A stretch of 64,000 nucleotides of DNA from Palaemon carinicauda (taxonomy: Eukaryota > Arthropoda > Malacostraca > Decapoda > Palaemonidae), in NCBI RefSeq assembly GCF_036898095.1, contig NC_090751.1:76248994-76312993 (forward strand), written 5' to 3'. Below the pieces are notes generated by a model. That model was given only the letters and a program-made list of their open reading frames with translations. It made no database searches and was not told the DNA's origin. Positions 22,985 to 34,709 of the stretch are shown in pieces. Positions within the stretch are counted from its first letter, which is position 1. Every line of letters starts with the position of its first letter. The position numbers were made by a program, and so were the translations under genes.

Positions 22985-23803
22985 TTTGTGCGCCCCCCCC
23001 CCCCAGATGCTAAAGCCTTGATAAGGATGGGGGGCTTGGGGATTAGCAGCTGAGCTCTAGTGAACAGTGGGAACTACTTTCCCACTGGACCTCGGTGCCC
23101 AGCTGTCGATCCAACTAAATCAGTCAGCACTTTCTCTTTTACTTTTGGTTATTTCTTTTTTTTCTCCCATCTCTTCCTTTTGGGCTCGATATTGTTGACG
23201 ACTTTGGCATGTTCGATTATACTTTGGCTGCTGCTTTGGATTTCGTACAGTGTGGGATGGACGGCATTCCATCTCAACCTGTGCCAATTTAGACACCATC
23301 ACCCTCTGGCAGACCCCATTGGGTGCAGACCAAGTCTGTTAAGAGTCGGGCTTCAGTGATCCAGTTTTAAGTCACCCATATTTGCGGGTAAGGGGTGACG
23401 CCAGGCATTAGAGCCGACGGTGGGAGGGGTCAACTACCCCCACTGACCAGTGTCCGTCCACCTTAAGAGAGGCAGCCCCTCTCTAATAGAGGACTGGTCC
23501 CCGCTGAAGCCTCCTCTCGTGTTGGGCCACATGGGATAGGAGGACTGACATCCTCCGATAAGAGGTGGATAACCCTGCTTGCTCATACCAAAAAAACCCA
23601 CCCCTCTGTTGACGACCTAGAAAATACAAACATGGACCTCGGTACAGACAGCTCCAACTCGGGTTCTAATATTGTTACAATAGAACCTTATTCACGTCAT
23701 GTGAATAATAAAACACTAGAGAAGAAGAGAGAGAGAGGGTGAAAAATTATGACAGTACAGAAAGATATAGAAAAGTAGAAGTATTACCTGGTCACTATGA
23801 AGT
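22985..23803 (+). mobile_element. I-type non-LTR element, 5' leader and start of ORF1
   Basis: A GC-richer leader precedes an ATG at 23632. The first 30-odd codons begin MDLGTDSSNSGSN. They run into a GA-rich tract (about 23715-23740) where the frame slips; the alternative frame continues VKNYDSTERYRKVEVLPGHY, the look of ORF1 in these elements. The copy is cut at about 23803 by the 3' end of an inverted RTE element. Assignment rests on layout and resemblance, so it is moderate. Confidence 0.5.
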
Positions 23804-25908
23804 AGTCCATCCATCCATATACCAAGGCACTTCCCCCAATTTTGGGGGGTAGCCGACACCAACAAAGAAACAAAACCAAAAAAGGGGACCTCTACTCTCT
23901 ATGTTCCTTCAGCCTAATCAGGGACTCAACCAAGTTCAGCTGGTACTGCTAGGGTGCCACAGCCCAACCTCCCACATTTCCACCACAGATGAAGCTTCAT
24001 AATGCTGACTCCCCTACTGCTGCTACCTCCGCGGTCATCTAAGGCACCGGAGGAAGCAGCAGGGCCTACTGGAACTGCGTCACAATCGCTCGCCATTCAT
24101 TCCTATTTCTAGCACGCTCTCTTGCCTCTCTCACAGCTATCCTCCTATCACCCAGAGCTTTCTTCACACCATCCATCCACCCAAACCTTGGCCTTCCTCT
24201 TGTACTTCTCCCATCAACTCTTGCATTCATCACCTTCTTTAGCAGACAACCATTTTCCATTCTCTCAACATGGCCAAACCACCTCAACACATTCATATCC
24301 ACTCTAGCCGCTAACTCATTTCTTACACCCGTTCTCTCCCTCACCACTTCGTTCCTAACCCTATCTACTCGAGATACACCAGCCATACTCCTTAGACACT
24401 TCATCTCAAACACATTCAATTTCTGTCTCTCCATCACTTTCATTCCCCACAACTCCGATCCATACATCACAGTTGGTACAATCACTTTCTCATATAGAAC
24501 TCTCTTTACATTCATGCCCAACCCTCTATTTTTTACTACTCCCTTAACTGCCCCCAACACTTTGCAACCTTCATTGACTCTCTGACGTACATCTGCTTCC
24601 ACTCCACCATTTGCTGCAACAATAGACCCCAAGTACTTAAACTGATCCACCTCCTCAAGTAACTCTCCATTCAACATGACATTCAACCTTGCACCACCTT
24701 CCCTTCTCGTACATCTCATAACCTTACTCTTACCCACATTAACTCTCAACTTCCTTCTCTCACACACCTTTCCAAATTCTGTCACTAGTCGGTCAAGCTT
24801 CTCTTCTGTGTCTGCTACCAGTACAGTATCATCCGCAAACAACAACTGATTTACCTCCCATTCATGGTCATTCTCGCCTACCAGTTTTAATCCTCGTCCA
24901 AGCACTCGAGCATTCACCTCTCTCACCACTCCATCAACATACAAGTTAAACAAACACGGCGACATCACACATCCCTGTCTCAGCCCCACTCTCACCGGAA
25001 ACCAATCACTCACTTCATTTCCTATTCTAACACATGCTTTACTACCTTTGTAGAAACTTTTCACTGCTTGCAACAACCTTCCACCAACTCCATATAACCT
25101 CATCACATTCCACATTGCTTCCCTATCAACTCTATCATATGCTTTCTCCAAATCCATAAATGCAACATACACCTCCTTACCTTTTGCTAAATATTTCTCG
25201 CATATCTGCCTAACTGTAAAAATCTGATTCATACAACCCCTACCTCTTCTAAAACCACCCTGTACTTCCAAGATTGCATTCTCTGTTTTATCCTTAATCC
25301 TATTAATCAATACTCTACCATACACTTTTCCAACTACACTCAACAAACTAATACCTCTTGAATTACAACACTCATGCACATCTCCCTTACCCTTATATAG
25401 TGGTACAATACATGCACAAACCCAATCTACTGGTACCATTGACAACACAAAACACATATTAAACAATCTCACCAACCATTCAAGTACAGTCACACCCCCT
25501 TCCTTCAACATCTCAGCTTTCACACCATCCATACCAGATGCTTTTCCTACTCTCGTTTCATCTAGTGCTCTCCTCACTTCATCTATTGTAATCTCCCATC
25601 ACTGACACCTCAACACCTGGAACAGCAATTATATCTGCCTCCCTATTATCCTCAACATTCAGCAAACTTTCAAAATATTCCGCCAACCTTTTCCTTGCCT
25701 CCTCTCCTTTTAACAACCTTCCATTTCCATCTTTCACTGTCTCTTCAATTCTTGCGCCAACCTTCCTTACTCTCTTCACTTCTTTCCAAAGCTTCTTATT
25801 CTCTTCATATGACTGACCCAATCCCTGACCCCACCTCAGGTCAGCTGCCCTCTTTGCCTCACGTACCTTGCGCTTTACTTCCACCTTTTTCTCTATATTT
25901 TTCATACT
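23804..25908 (-). mobile_element. RTE-clade non-LTR element, 5'-truncated
   Basis: The 3' end on the minus strand is at about 23804 and carries a short atgg tandem tail (ccatccatcc on the plus strand), as RTE elements usually do. The 5' end stops near 25908 in the middle of the ORF. One side is I-type ORF1 and the other is the D2 gag. Confidence 0.85.
24066..25905 (-). pseudogene. RTE-clade reverse transcriptase, one frameshift
   Basis: Two minus-strand frames, 25905-25579 (108 codons) and 25577-24066 (503 codons), form one coding line broken by a single frame change near 25590. RT blocks include GKASGMDGVKAEMLKEGG, VQGGFRRGRGCMNQIFTVRQ, AFMDLEKAYDRV (catalytic Asp), LRQGCVMSPCLFNLY and the catalytic LLFADDTVLVA near 24832. 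The C-terminus has the RTE-type RWFGHVERM and STRGRPRFGWMDGVKKAL motifs. The endonuclease domain is missing through 5' truncation. It is well preserved and probably a recent insertion. It would reverse-transcribe RNA at nicked DNA. Confidence 0.92.
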
Positions 25909-25911
25909 TCT

Positions 25912-27036
25912 CTACTCCAAAGAGGGGCATGGCTTACCTGCCTCGATCGCTTTCAGCACGGCCGTAAACCCTTTCTTCATAAAGGGGAAGGCTCTAGAAG
26001 GAGAGGACACAAAGGAAGGGTGCTTCTTACTCAAAGCAGGTACCTTTGAGTTTGTGAAGCCCCTCTCTTTCATCGAGCTTGACAACAAAGCTTGAGCCTT
26101 AGCATGGTCAAAAAATGTGACCTCCTTCGGCTCCGTTTCTTCCTTTGAGGCTGGTTCCTTCCTTAGACGGACATAACAGTCCGGATACGACTCCTTGCTG
26201 GGCCAGAATTCCACCTCCTCAAGGGGGACTGAGCCCAACTTCTCCGAAATGACGATCTTTCCCGTCGTCATAGGCATGTGCTCGGCATACCTCCAAGGAT
26301 TGGCGTCTGAGCACAAGGGAAGGTCTTTCACGCTGAGCTTCTTCTGGGGCCCACGTGATGCTGCAAGTCTCCGCATCTCCAACTTCATTGCAGCAGCCTT
26401 CTCATTATTTTCCTTCTGCATCTGTTGGATCATCCCAACGATGGAAGAAAGGGTCTTTCCCAGCTCCTCTGGGAGAGAGGACGATGTTGAGGGAATAGGT
26501 TCAGGGGCCTGAACCGGGGTAGCCGACACCTCGTCGAATTCTTCCTCCTCATTGTCTGGAGCCTGCTCCTCTTCCTGGTCTTCTGCCAGGAGGTCTTTTT
26601 CCAAGCACTCGGACACCTCCGACATCCTATCGTCCAATTGGATGTCCTGCAGGGCGTCCGCGACTTCAGCATCCACCGGGATCTGAACTAACGGTATCTC
26701 CGCTTGAGGCTGGGGAATCACTGCATCTGCTGATGCCTTGGGGAAAAGGTAAGCCCTCATCTTCTCACTTGGAAGATAGGGACCAGAAGTGTTCTTCTGA
26801 AAGCCCCTTACCCAGGTATGTAGCTTCTCCCTTGCTGCGTCCCTTGACTCCGCCGTCTTAGGGGAATCAAATGCCTCAGTAATCAGGTTTGTGCATACGG
26901 TACATACCTGCGGGTCCCAATACCGGAGATCACCTTTGGAGACTGCGCATGCTGCGTGCCTCCTACACAAGTCATGTCCGCAGAAGTTCTTGCTGCGGAC
27001 GTTGCAGAAAACGCTTCCACACTTCGGATGGTCCTC
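25912..27036 (-). CDS. DIRS-like Gag (family D, copy D2), 3'-truncated
   Basis: A 374-codon minus-strand frame, starting just after an acceptor-like tttctttacag (27037-27047), so an earlier exon is expected. The N-terminus is Cys/His-rich (NFCGHDLCRRHAACAV then CTVCTNLI), a pattern shared with the first exon of element A gag. An acidic middle, a predicted helical QQMQKENNEKAAAMKLEMRR segment and the conserved ANPWRYAEHMP and PLEEVEFWP motifs follow. The frame stops at the RTE junction, where the A protein continues with a conserved C-terminal half. It probably forms the particle of a YR retroelement. No RT or recombinase of this copy is seen. Confidence 0.6.
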   Translation of the reverse strand, partial: EDHPKCGSVFCNVRSKNFCGHDLCRRHAACAVSKGDLRYWDPQVCTVCTNLITEAFDSPKTAESRDAAREKLHTWVRGFQKNTSGPYLPSEKMRAYLFPKASADAVIPQPQAEIPLVQIPVDAEVADALQDIQLDDRMSEVSECLEKDLLAEDQEEEQAPDNEEEEFDEVSATPVQAPEPIPSTSSSLPEELGKTLSSIVGMIQQMQKENNEKAAAMKLEMRRLAASRGPQKKLSVKDLPLCSDANPWRYAEHMPMTTGKIVISEKLGSVPLEEVEFWPSKESYPDCYVRLRKEPASKEETEPKEVTFFDHAKAQALLSSSMKERGFTNSKVPALSKKHPSFVSSPSRAFPFMKKGFTAVLKAIEAGKPCPSLE

Positions 27037-27484
27037 CTGTAAAGAAAAGAAAATTCCATGAGTATCAAGTGAACTACGTATCACTGGATATACTTAGCTT
27101 AGAGTAACTAAACTAGAAAGGAAAGACACACACTTGTATTTCCTGCCCAGTCAATTGCTGTAACCTTCCAGATAATAAAATTGTATTGTTATTCTATACT
27201 AGAGTGACCAATAAATAATTTCCAGAGGAAAACAGGTGTAGCTCACACCAAAATAAGTGATTTTAAAATACTGGATAGTAGAAAAGAAAGAACTCACTTT
27301 CTTTATCTGTATGGTTACACCAAAGGGCTGTACAAGACAACACAAGAGAGTTAGTAAAACTTTGTGTTGTAACATATACTATACTATAGTTTTCTCCCTG
27401 CAGTATATTCTATACTGAAAAATACTGGCTACAGTATATAAGGCAATGTGCTGGCCGGCACATACCTTAACTAGTTCCAAAGTA
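27037..27484 (-). other. Non-coding D2 sequence upstream of gag exon
   Basis: No gene seen. On the minus strand a splice-acceptor-like pyrimidine run precedes the gag exon. The interval ends at the TA where the Tigger element is inserted. Confidence 0.5.
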
Positions 27485-28141
27485 CAGTGAGCCCTCGTTT
27501 ATCGCGGTAGATAGGTTCCAGACCCGACCGCGATAGGTGAAAATCCGCAAAGTAGGGACACCATATTTACGTATTTATTTAACATGTATATTCAGACTTT
27601 TAAAACCTTCCCTTGTACGTAGTACTGTTAACAAACTACCCTTTAAAGTACAGAACACTTAATGCATGTACTACAGTCCCCTAAACTAAAACAGGCATAA
27701 ATATTAAAGGCGATTTTATATCATGCGTTTCCTAAACACGCCAAAAAGCACGATAAAAATTGGCAACCAATGTTTTGTTTACGTTTATCTCTGATCATAA
27801 TGAAGAAACAAACGCATTTACACATCTGTGTATAGGTTAGTTTTTGCATCGATTATATTGATTATACAGTATGTTGATTTTGTTATTACCAATGTTTTAC
27901 TTAATTTTTCTTAGGACTTCCAAATGAAATGTTTTTCTTTATGATGCCGCCTGAAACGGCGGCGTCATAAAGTACGCTCCATCTTCGATCGTAAACAAAC
28001 GAAGGCATTTAACGCGCACGATGAAAGTGATAAATAATGATATTACATTAAAAGCTTTTAGAAAATATGTTATTACAAATATTATTTACCGTATCTATAT
28101 AAAATCATACAGTACATATGTAGCAAAGCAGGAAAACAATT

Positions 28142-28144
<3 letters not shown>

Positions 28145-28174
<30 letters not shown>
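28145..28174. repeat. (GA)n microsatellite in Tigger flank
   Basis: A 30-bp GA tract at the place where E1 and E2 carry their GA/CT tracts. Confidence 0.9.
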
Positions 28175-28175
<1 letters not shown>

Positions 28176-28474
28176 GTTTTACGTACGTAAATGTAAATTT
28201 TAAACAAAAAAATATGATAGGTTATAACATGTATATTCAGACTTTTAAAACCTTCCCTTTAACTTAATGCATACTAAACTAAAACAGGCACAAATATTAA
28301 AATGTTAGAATATTAAAGTAAAACATGTATAAAAAAAATAAAGATTGTTACTGTACTCACCACGAAAGAAGTTGAAGAAAAACTTGAATGATGATGGCGA
28401 TGAATTTGCTGCACAGTAGAAATGATGATGATGAAGCTGATGATGTCTTCTATTGTGCAGCCAATGATAGTATT

Positions 28475-30311
28475 TTACGTCTCTTCAGACGGAGGTGTCT
28501 TTTCCTGGGACACCTCTTCAACTTCTTCCTGGGACACTTCTTCAATTTCTTCCGAAGGCGTAGTAGCAGGAGGAACTGGCTTTTTTTTGCGAGGCTGGAA
28601 GAACATTGTGATCGGAAGTTGCTGCTGCTGCTTCTTTTTTTGCTCGAAGAGCATCCTGTAGGGAGTCATGATGTCATCGATCTTGTTGCAGAATTGCATA
28701 GAACGAACCATATCCTCAACCCACTCTTGCGACATTTCTTTCACCTCCTTCACGGGGTTGCAGAACTTGGCAAGCCGTTCTAATGTTAAGTCCGTTTCTT
28801 CGACATTTTCTTGGGTCTCTTCCTGTGTTTCACTGTCTTCTTCACTGGCCGATTTCGTCAGGTCTTCTAGGTCTGCGTCAGTTAGCGGCTGGGAATGGCA
28901 GTCCAACAACTCGTCGACGTCTAAAGTCGTCATGTCGCCAAACCCGTCACCTCCAATTATCGCAGCCAACTGCACAGATTTGCGTATTGCAGAGTGTTGA
29001 ATCTCAGACGGTGTAAATCCCTCGTCATCGTAAACAATCTGGGGCCACAACTTCTTCCAGCTCGCATTGACAGTAGCAGGTCTCATTTCTTGCAGTGCCT
29101 TCTGGATGTTCTGCAGGCACGTGGCTATTGTGTACTTCCGCCAGTACGCCTTCAAATTGAAAGTTTCATCTTCATCTTCTTGGGCAGCATCCACACACGC
29201 AACGAGGTCCGCCAAGGTATTCTTCGTGTAGAGGGCCTTGAACGCCCTGATAACCCCCTGGTCCATCGGTTGAATTAATGACGTGGTGTTGGGTGGCAGG
29301 AACTCCACCTGAATGCCCTCGTGCGACAGATCAGTTGCGTGTCCACCAGCGTTATCCATAAGGAGAAGGATCTTAAATGGCAAGCCCTTCTCTACGAGAT
29401 ATTTGCTGACTTGCGGGATAAAACACTGGTGGAACCAGTTGGAGGTCAGCATCTTCGTAATCCATGCTTTTTGATTATGCATCCAGTACACGGGAAGGAG
29501 ATTCTTATTTTTATTTTTCAAAGCAAAATCCAGCAGCATTGCCACACATCACGAGGGTTACGCGATCTTTGAACGCTTCAAAGCCAGAGGCTTTGGCTTC
29601 TTCTTTAAACAGGAAAGTTCGCGACGGCATTCTCTTCCAAAACAAGCCGGTCTCATCCATATTAAACACTTGTTCCGGCTTGTATCCACCTTCAGCGATT
29701 ATGTTCTTGAACGTCTCGTTCGCGTAAGTTTCAGCAGCGGTAGTGTCAGCGGAAGCAGCCTCGCCATGCAGGGAAACGCTTTTCAGGCCGAAGCGTTTCT
29801 GAAACTTCACGAACCATCCTTTGCTGGCAGAAAAACGTTTCTGAGGCTGGAAATCAGTGGATGTCCCTGGTTGAGGTTCATCTACATCATCTTCTTCTTC
29901 AGCATGGTCGCTATCGTCGTCTTGAGGTTCCTTTGCCACAAAATTCTCATACAAGCCCAAAGCCTTGGTTCGGATGGTGTTCGTATCCAAGGCTATGTTC
30001 TTCTTCCGGCAGTCGGCAATCCAGACTGCTAAAGCACCTTCCATACGGACGATCGTTTTATTACGCGTGATAATGACTCGCTTCGCTGATCTGCTAAAGG
30101 TGATGGCAGCCGTCTTTCTAATGTTCGCCTCGTCCTTCTTGATGTAGCGAACGGTGGATTCGTTCACTCCAAAATGGCTGGCTGCGGCCGCGTACCTTCT
30201 GCCTTCTTTTAACATATCGAGAAGTGTCACCTTCTCAGCAATCGTCATCATCTTTCGGTGGCGTTTAGGCTCACTACCAGCCTTAGTAGAAGCAGAACAC
30301 TTGGGAGCCAT
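28475..30311 (-). pseudogene. Tigger/pogo transposase, one frame break
   Basis: A DDE transposase that would cut and paste elements at TA sites in the nucleus. ATG at 30311 (MAPKCSAS) is preferred to the upstream in-frame ATG at 30371, which encodes a hydrophobic stretch atypical of the family. Residues 20-130 form a CENP-B/pogo-type helix-turn-helix (KVTLLDMLKEGRRYAAAASH). An acidic linker and the DDE domain follow: NMDETGLFWKRMP, LLLMDNAGGHATDL and FLPPNTTSLIQPMDQGV give the three acidic residues. Near 29520-29545 the reading frame changes and a few conserved residues appear to be lost just after CGNAAG, so the copy is probably inactive. Confidence 0.9.
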
Positions 30312-31131
30312 TGTACAGTAGGTGTTAAACAGAAAGTTCAACAAAAAGTTCAACTTAAAACAGTCACGCACAGCACAGATTAAAGTTCACAATAACGTAG
30401 CAGCATTTACCCGGCGAGAGAGCGGCAAACGAAGTGGCCGCGAAAAGATGCTGCGGGTTGGAGAAGCGGTCAAAACACCAATCACAGGCTAGATTTCAAA
30501 ACTTGGGATCTGATTCGTCATCTATCAGCACTTGAACCAATCACAGTCTGACTTACATGCTACGTAGTAGTTACCAATGCAAATACAAGGTAGTATGTAT
30601 ACAGCTTTACGTATGCTATTTTACGCTTGTTTTGTTGTAGGATATGTACGCTTATTCGAGATGTGATTTTTGCAACAAAGAATATTATTGCATGCAGTAC
30701 TACGTACGTATACATACAAAAGATTCATGGAAAAGATGCACATCCATTACATTTGTAGTAGTAGCCATCAGCAGCCTTACACCATTCAAATACGGTATGA
30801 CTGCATCTGATTTGCGTTTCATGTTCGATTTAATTATACTACGTACTGTATACTGAATTATCGTATGATCACATTCTCTTTTCGTGTTTTATTTCTTTCT
30901 GTACTGAATTATATGTCATATGTAATGCAATGAACCATCAGTAAGAGCAGATATTACTAATTACAGTATTAATGGAATTAACGAAATACGTATTTGGGGT
31001 CTTCATATATCGCTGTATTTTCGAAATTTCCGGAAAATCCGCGATATGTGTATATACATGCGTTATGAAAAAAATCCGCGAAGTGGTGAATCCGCGATAG
31101 TCGAACCGCAAAGTAGCGAGGGCTCACTGTA

Positions 31132-33222
31132 TACTACTTTTTAGACTATAAGGCGGAAGAACGCTGGTTCAAATGCGTGTACCGGCTAACAAGATAGCAC
31201 CCGGCTGTCGGCCGCCAAACGTAGCGGCCGGCAGAACCTTGGTGTGTTTCTATTGCCTGCCGGCCGGCAACCAAACAACGATAGCACCCGGCTGCCGGCC
31301 ACTAATCGTAGCGGCCGGCAGAACTATGGTGTGATATTATAGCTGGCCGGCAAAGGTATACAACCAATGCCGGCCGGCAGCAAAAGAACCAGAGAACTTC
31401 CAACTGCCCGGCTGCCGGCCACTTAGGCCGGCAGTCGGGCTAGGGAACAAACACTAGAAGAAAAAACAGAATGGATGCCGGGATAAGAGACTGTACTGCC
31501 TCATAGCCCGACAACCCGAAAGAGTGCACATAAGGAAGGGGAGAATATAACTTCAGGCTTCCTTGACCAATGCCATCTGGCTCTACAGACAAACATGGAT
31601 GAGAGACCAAGGGAGGTCCGGGGAGCACCCAAAGCAGAAGACCCTTGCGTGCCGGCACGCACTGCCAGCCGGCAAGGGACTGAATCAACTCCACATCCTA
31701 ACCTATGCTAGGTACAGATGTAGAATGACGGACAGGGATGCAATGGCTAGGCCATCACTAAGGAAAGAGGGGGAAGGGGGAAAGAGGGTCCTGCCAACCT
31801 TGCTCTAATAATGAATCACCCGCAACCAAGAAAACTCATCTTAGCCTAGGGGAGATCTGAGGAGGGAGGCCGGCCGTACTTGCCAACTCCCTCGGAACCA
31901 AAGCGAGGAAGGCGTTGTTATTCACAGAAAAAGAGGATCTCATCCTCCACACCGAGAACAACAACACTGGACTAGTCTGCTAGATCACAAAAAGAAGGAA
32001 TCATCTCGTACAGAAACCTTCGAAAGTGAACTAAGGAGGCTAAGCCTCCTATGTCTGCTGTCAGCCTAGCAAGGGAATCTCAACCACAATGCTAGACAGA
32101 AACAGACTCAGACTAAGAACTCTGATGTCCTGCCCCTTCCTGAAGCCAGACTTACTGGAAACAGGAAAGAACAGAAACACCCTAATATAGTGTATCTAAA
32201 GTCAATTCAGATAAACCATTAGGGTTAAGCCCAAGGCTTAAGCAGAGGGAAAGGGATTGCACACATTCTCCGAGGAGAAGAAAGCAACCGGGGAGTGTGA
32301 GAAAGTATACTAGGGCCCCATAGACAACTAGCCTAGGCGCGAAGAGAATCGATTACCTAAATCACCGAAACTCACTCGTATACTATCTTGGAAGAAAATC
32401 AACATAATCTTAAATGTATAAAACTGCCTAAAGCTTCAATAACATTTTAAAACACTCGGAAATCTTAATATCATGCAGGAAAGTACTAGGGCCAAACGAC
32501 TAGGCTACAAGGTCTAGCGTAGGCCAGAATCGGCAAATCATTCGCCAAAACGAAAATACTAAAAGCATCATATAAAGAAATCCTATGTAAAGCTGAATAG
32601 CTAAAATTATTAAAGTGAAACTGCCGGGAACGTCGCTCTGGCAAGCTAAATGACTCATGCATGGCGAGCGACAGCGTCCAGAACGCCTCTGGTAGGCAAC
32701 AGCTCTTGTAACGAAGATATCACTATCAAATTATTTTAAATTCACCAAGAGCTTACATTTATACATAAAAGAGATAATACTCAACTTATCAGAGGCAGAA
32801 GAAGTTGGAGAAAGCATTATAATGTTGAAAATAATCCAAGAATTGCGAGATAACACAGGGAAAAACACCGAGTTGTTGAGCTACGCAAAAAGGAATGCAG
32901 ATGGCGCCGTGAGCGGCGCGCTTACGAAACGGGAGAGGAGAGGTACCTTGCGAGCAGCTCTCCTTTCTTTCTCGTTTTTCGTTTTCTTGCCAATTGACCC
33001 CTTCGAAGTGTTAATTCTGTTCAGGGTGCAGATTGGTATGTGGCGTGTCAAGAATACGTCCTCTGATATTTCGCGATATCCCTGGTTCTTTTATTTAGAG
33101 ATATTCGCTCCAGGAGTTAGAATACTGGGTACCTTAAGGTAAATTCTCTGGGAATATCACCGTTGTCATATACTGTATACCCAAGGAAGCTACCCTTTAG
33201 GAACTTCCATCAGGACGACATG
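31132..33222 (-). mobile_element. DIRS-like D2 5' leader (non-coding)
   Basis: Continues D2 beyond the Tigger insertion to its outer end at about 33222, where aggaacttccatcaggacga and gagcccaaaaaa mirror the D1 start at 19149. No credible ORF is present. A CCGGC-rich repeat block lies at 31185-31440. It abuts an I-type copy at 33223. Confidence 0.55.
31185..31440. repeat. CCGGC-rich imperfect repeat block
   Basis: gatagcacccggctgtcggcc and cgtagcggccggcagaac recur two to three times with ggccggca cores. Many inverted gccggc words could base-pair. It lies in the D2 leader. Confidence 0.75.
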
Positions 33223-34524
33223 GCTTGAGCCCAAAAAAGTCTTTAACTCGATTGTGCATGCGCCGTACTGAGGAGAATTTAGTCATATACAAGAAGTGTA
33301 GAACACAGTTCCGTCGTGCCATGAAAGAAGCTAGGCGCCAGTCTTGGATGTCATTTGCTTCCTCCATTAACAGTAGAACACCAACTTCATCTGTGTGGAG
33401 GAAAGTCAAAAAGTTAACAGGCAAATTCACCTCAAACCCACCACCAGTGTTAAAGGTAAATGGCCAGTATATGACTGGAGCAACTGAAGTTAGCAATGGC
33501 CTGGCTGACCATTTTTCAAATGTATCGTTCAAGTGTGAAGCAGCTCCTGGTCACCAGTATAGGAAAATTGAAGAAAAGAAAGTTTTAAATTTCGCAACAA
33601 GAAAGCAAGAGTCATACAATTCTCCTTTTACTGAAAGAGAATTTGACTCTGCTCTTGCTACGTGTAACGATACAGCCCCTGGACCTGATGGAATTCCATA
33701 TGCAATGATTAAACACGTACCTTTTAATACAAAGTTATTTATTTTAAGCATTTTTAATAGAATATGGCATGATCATAGTTATCCATAGTTAGCCATTATT
33801 TTAGCGTTTTTAAAACCCAGTATGGACAAGTTTTTTGCAGCAAATTATAGGCTAATTGCATTGACATCTTGTTTGTGCAAAATCATGGAGAAGATGGTGA
33901 ATGTAAGACTGATGTGGTACCTTGAAAAGAAGGGTATTTTATCACCCATTCAATGTGGATTCAGAAAAATGCACTCAACGCCTGATGTGCTGATACGACT
34001 TGTCCTCCATTTGTGAAGCCTTTGCTTCCAAACAGCACCATGTGACAGTCTTTTTTTTTTTTATCTTGAAAAGGCATATGATACCACATGGAGATATGGC
34101 ATACTTAAAAGAATCCATGAGTTTGCATTAAGAGGAGAGCTACCACTAATTTATTCAGTCATTTCTTTCACATAGAGTTTTCCAAGTGAGAGTTGGGGAA
34201 ACTCTTATCAGAAAGTAAATGCCAGGAAGAAGGAGTTTCTCAGGGTAGTGTTCTGAGTGTAACCCTTTTTGCACTAGCAAGTAATGGGATATCTTCAGTC
34301 ATTCCCCGGCATGTTCTCGCAACATTATTTGCGGATGATCCCTCTATATCATTTGCTGGAGCTAGAATGGCAAATCAAATGGCTTTGGATTTGGAGTACA
34401 TAGTAATGATTTTAATTGTAGAGGTGCACTTCCTCTAACAACTTCCATATTTACTGCCGAACTGTATGGCATACTAACCGCTATTGAGAAAATAGCTTTG
34501 GAAAAAGACTGTAATTTTACAATT
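33223..34524 (+). pseudogene. I-type non-LTR copy, ORF2 front part
   Basis: A broken plus-strand ORF2 with a pre-RT region (RRTEENLVIYKKCRTQFRRA), TAPGPDGIPYAMIKH (33680), NYRLIALTSCLCKIMEKMVN (33845), QCGFRKMHSTPDVLIRL (33955) and a decayed RT palm around 34330 (ggatgat for the ADD). A jump then leads to RNase H sequence from about 34380 (FGVHSNDF-like, then IEKIALEKD). DIRS-like element C interrupts it at 34524/34525 and it resumes at 43553. Stops at 33788 and others show that it is dead. Confidence 0.85.
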
Positions 34525-34709
34525 GTTCCGTAACCGAAATACAAACCATGCTATTTACAGAGGGTTTACCTTTTAGCGTAGCTGAAATGGCGAGCCATTA
34601 GAATTTAACGAGGGTGTATTACCCCCGCGCTAGTTAGCGGGGGGGTAGGGGAGTGGTAGCTAGCTACCCCTCCCCCCCCCCTCACACACAGATGAATGCT
34701 CACTTTCAC
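34525..34709. repeat. Left inverted terminal repeat of C
   Basis: Reverse complement of 43344-43500, including ggcgagcca, the GC-rich tagctagctacc core and gatgaatgctcactttcac. The outermost bases differ from the right end, as is normal for DIRS elements. Confidence 0.85.

Larger units (their letters stand above)
27485..31129 (-). mobile_element. Tigger/pogo DNA transposon, near-complete
   Basis: Inverted ends cagtgagccctcgtttatcg (27485) and agtagcgagggctcactg (to 31129) are flanked by TA at 27483-27484 and 31130-31131, giving a 3.65-kb element. The subterminal sequence repeats the same motif out of register (ccgcgatag...aaagta), as in Tigger elements. It encodes a transposase on the minus strand with one defect. 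It sits within the non-coding leader of DIRS-like copy D2. E1, E2 and E3 share its interior flanks. Confidence 0.93.

Noticed and set aside
26195..26512. Plus-strand ORF in D2 gag
   Set aside because: Antisense shadow of the gag exon.
28388..28783. Plus-strand ORFs across the Tigger transposase
   Set aside because: Antisense shadows of the minus-strand transposase.
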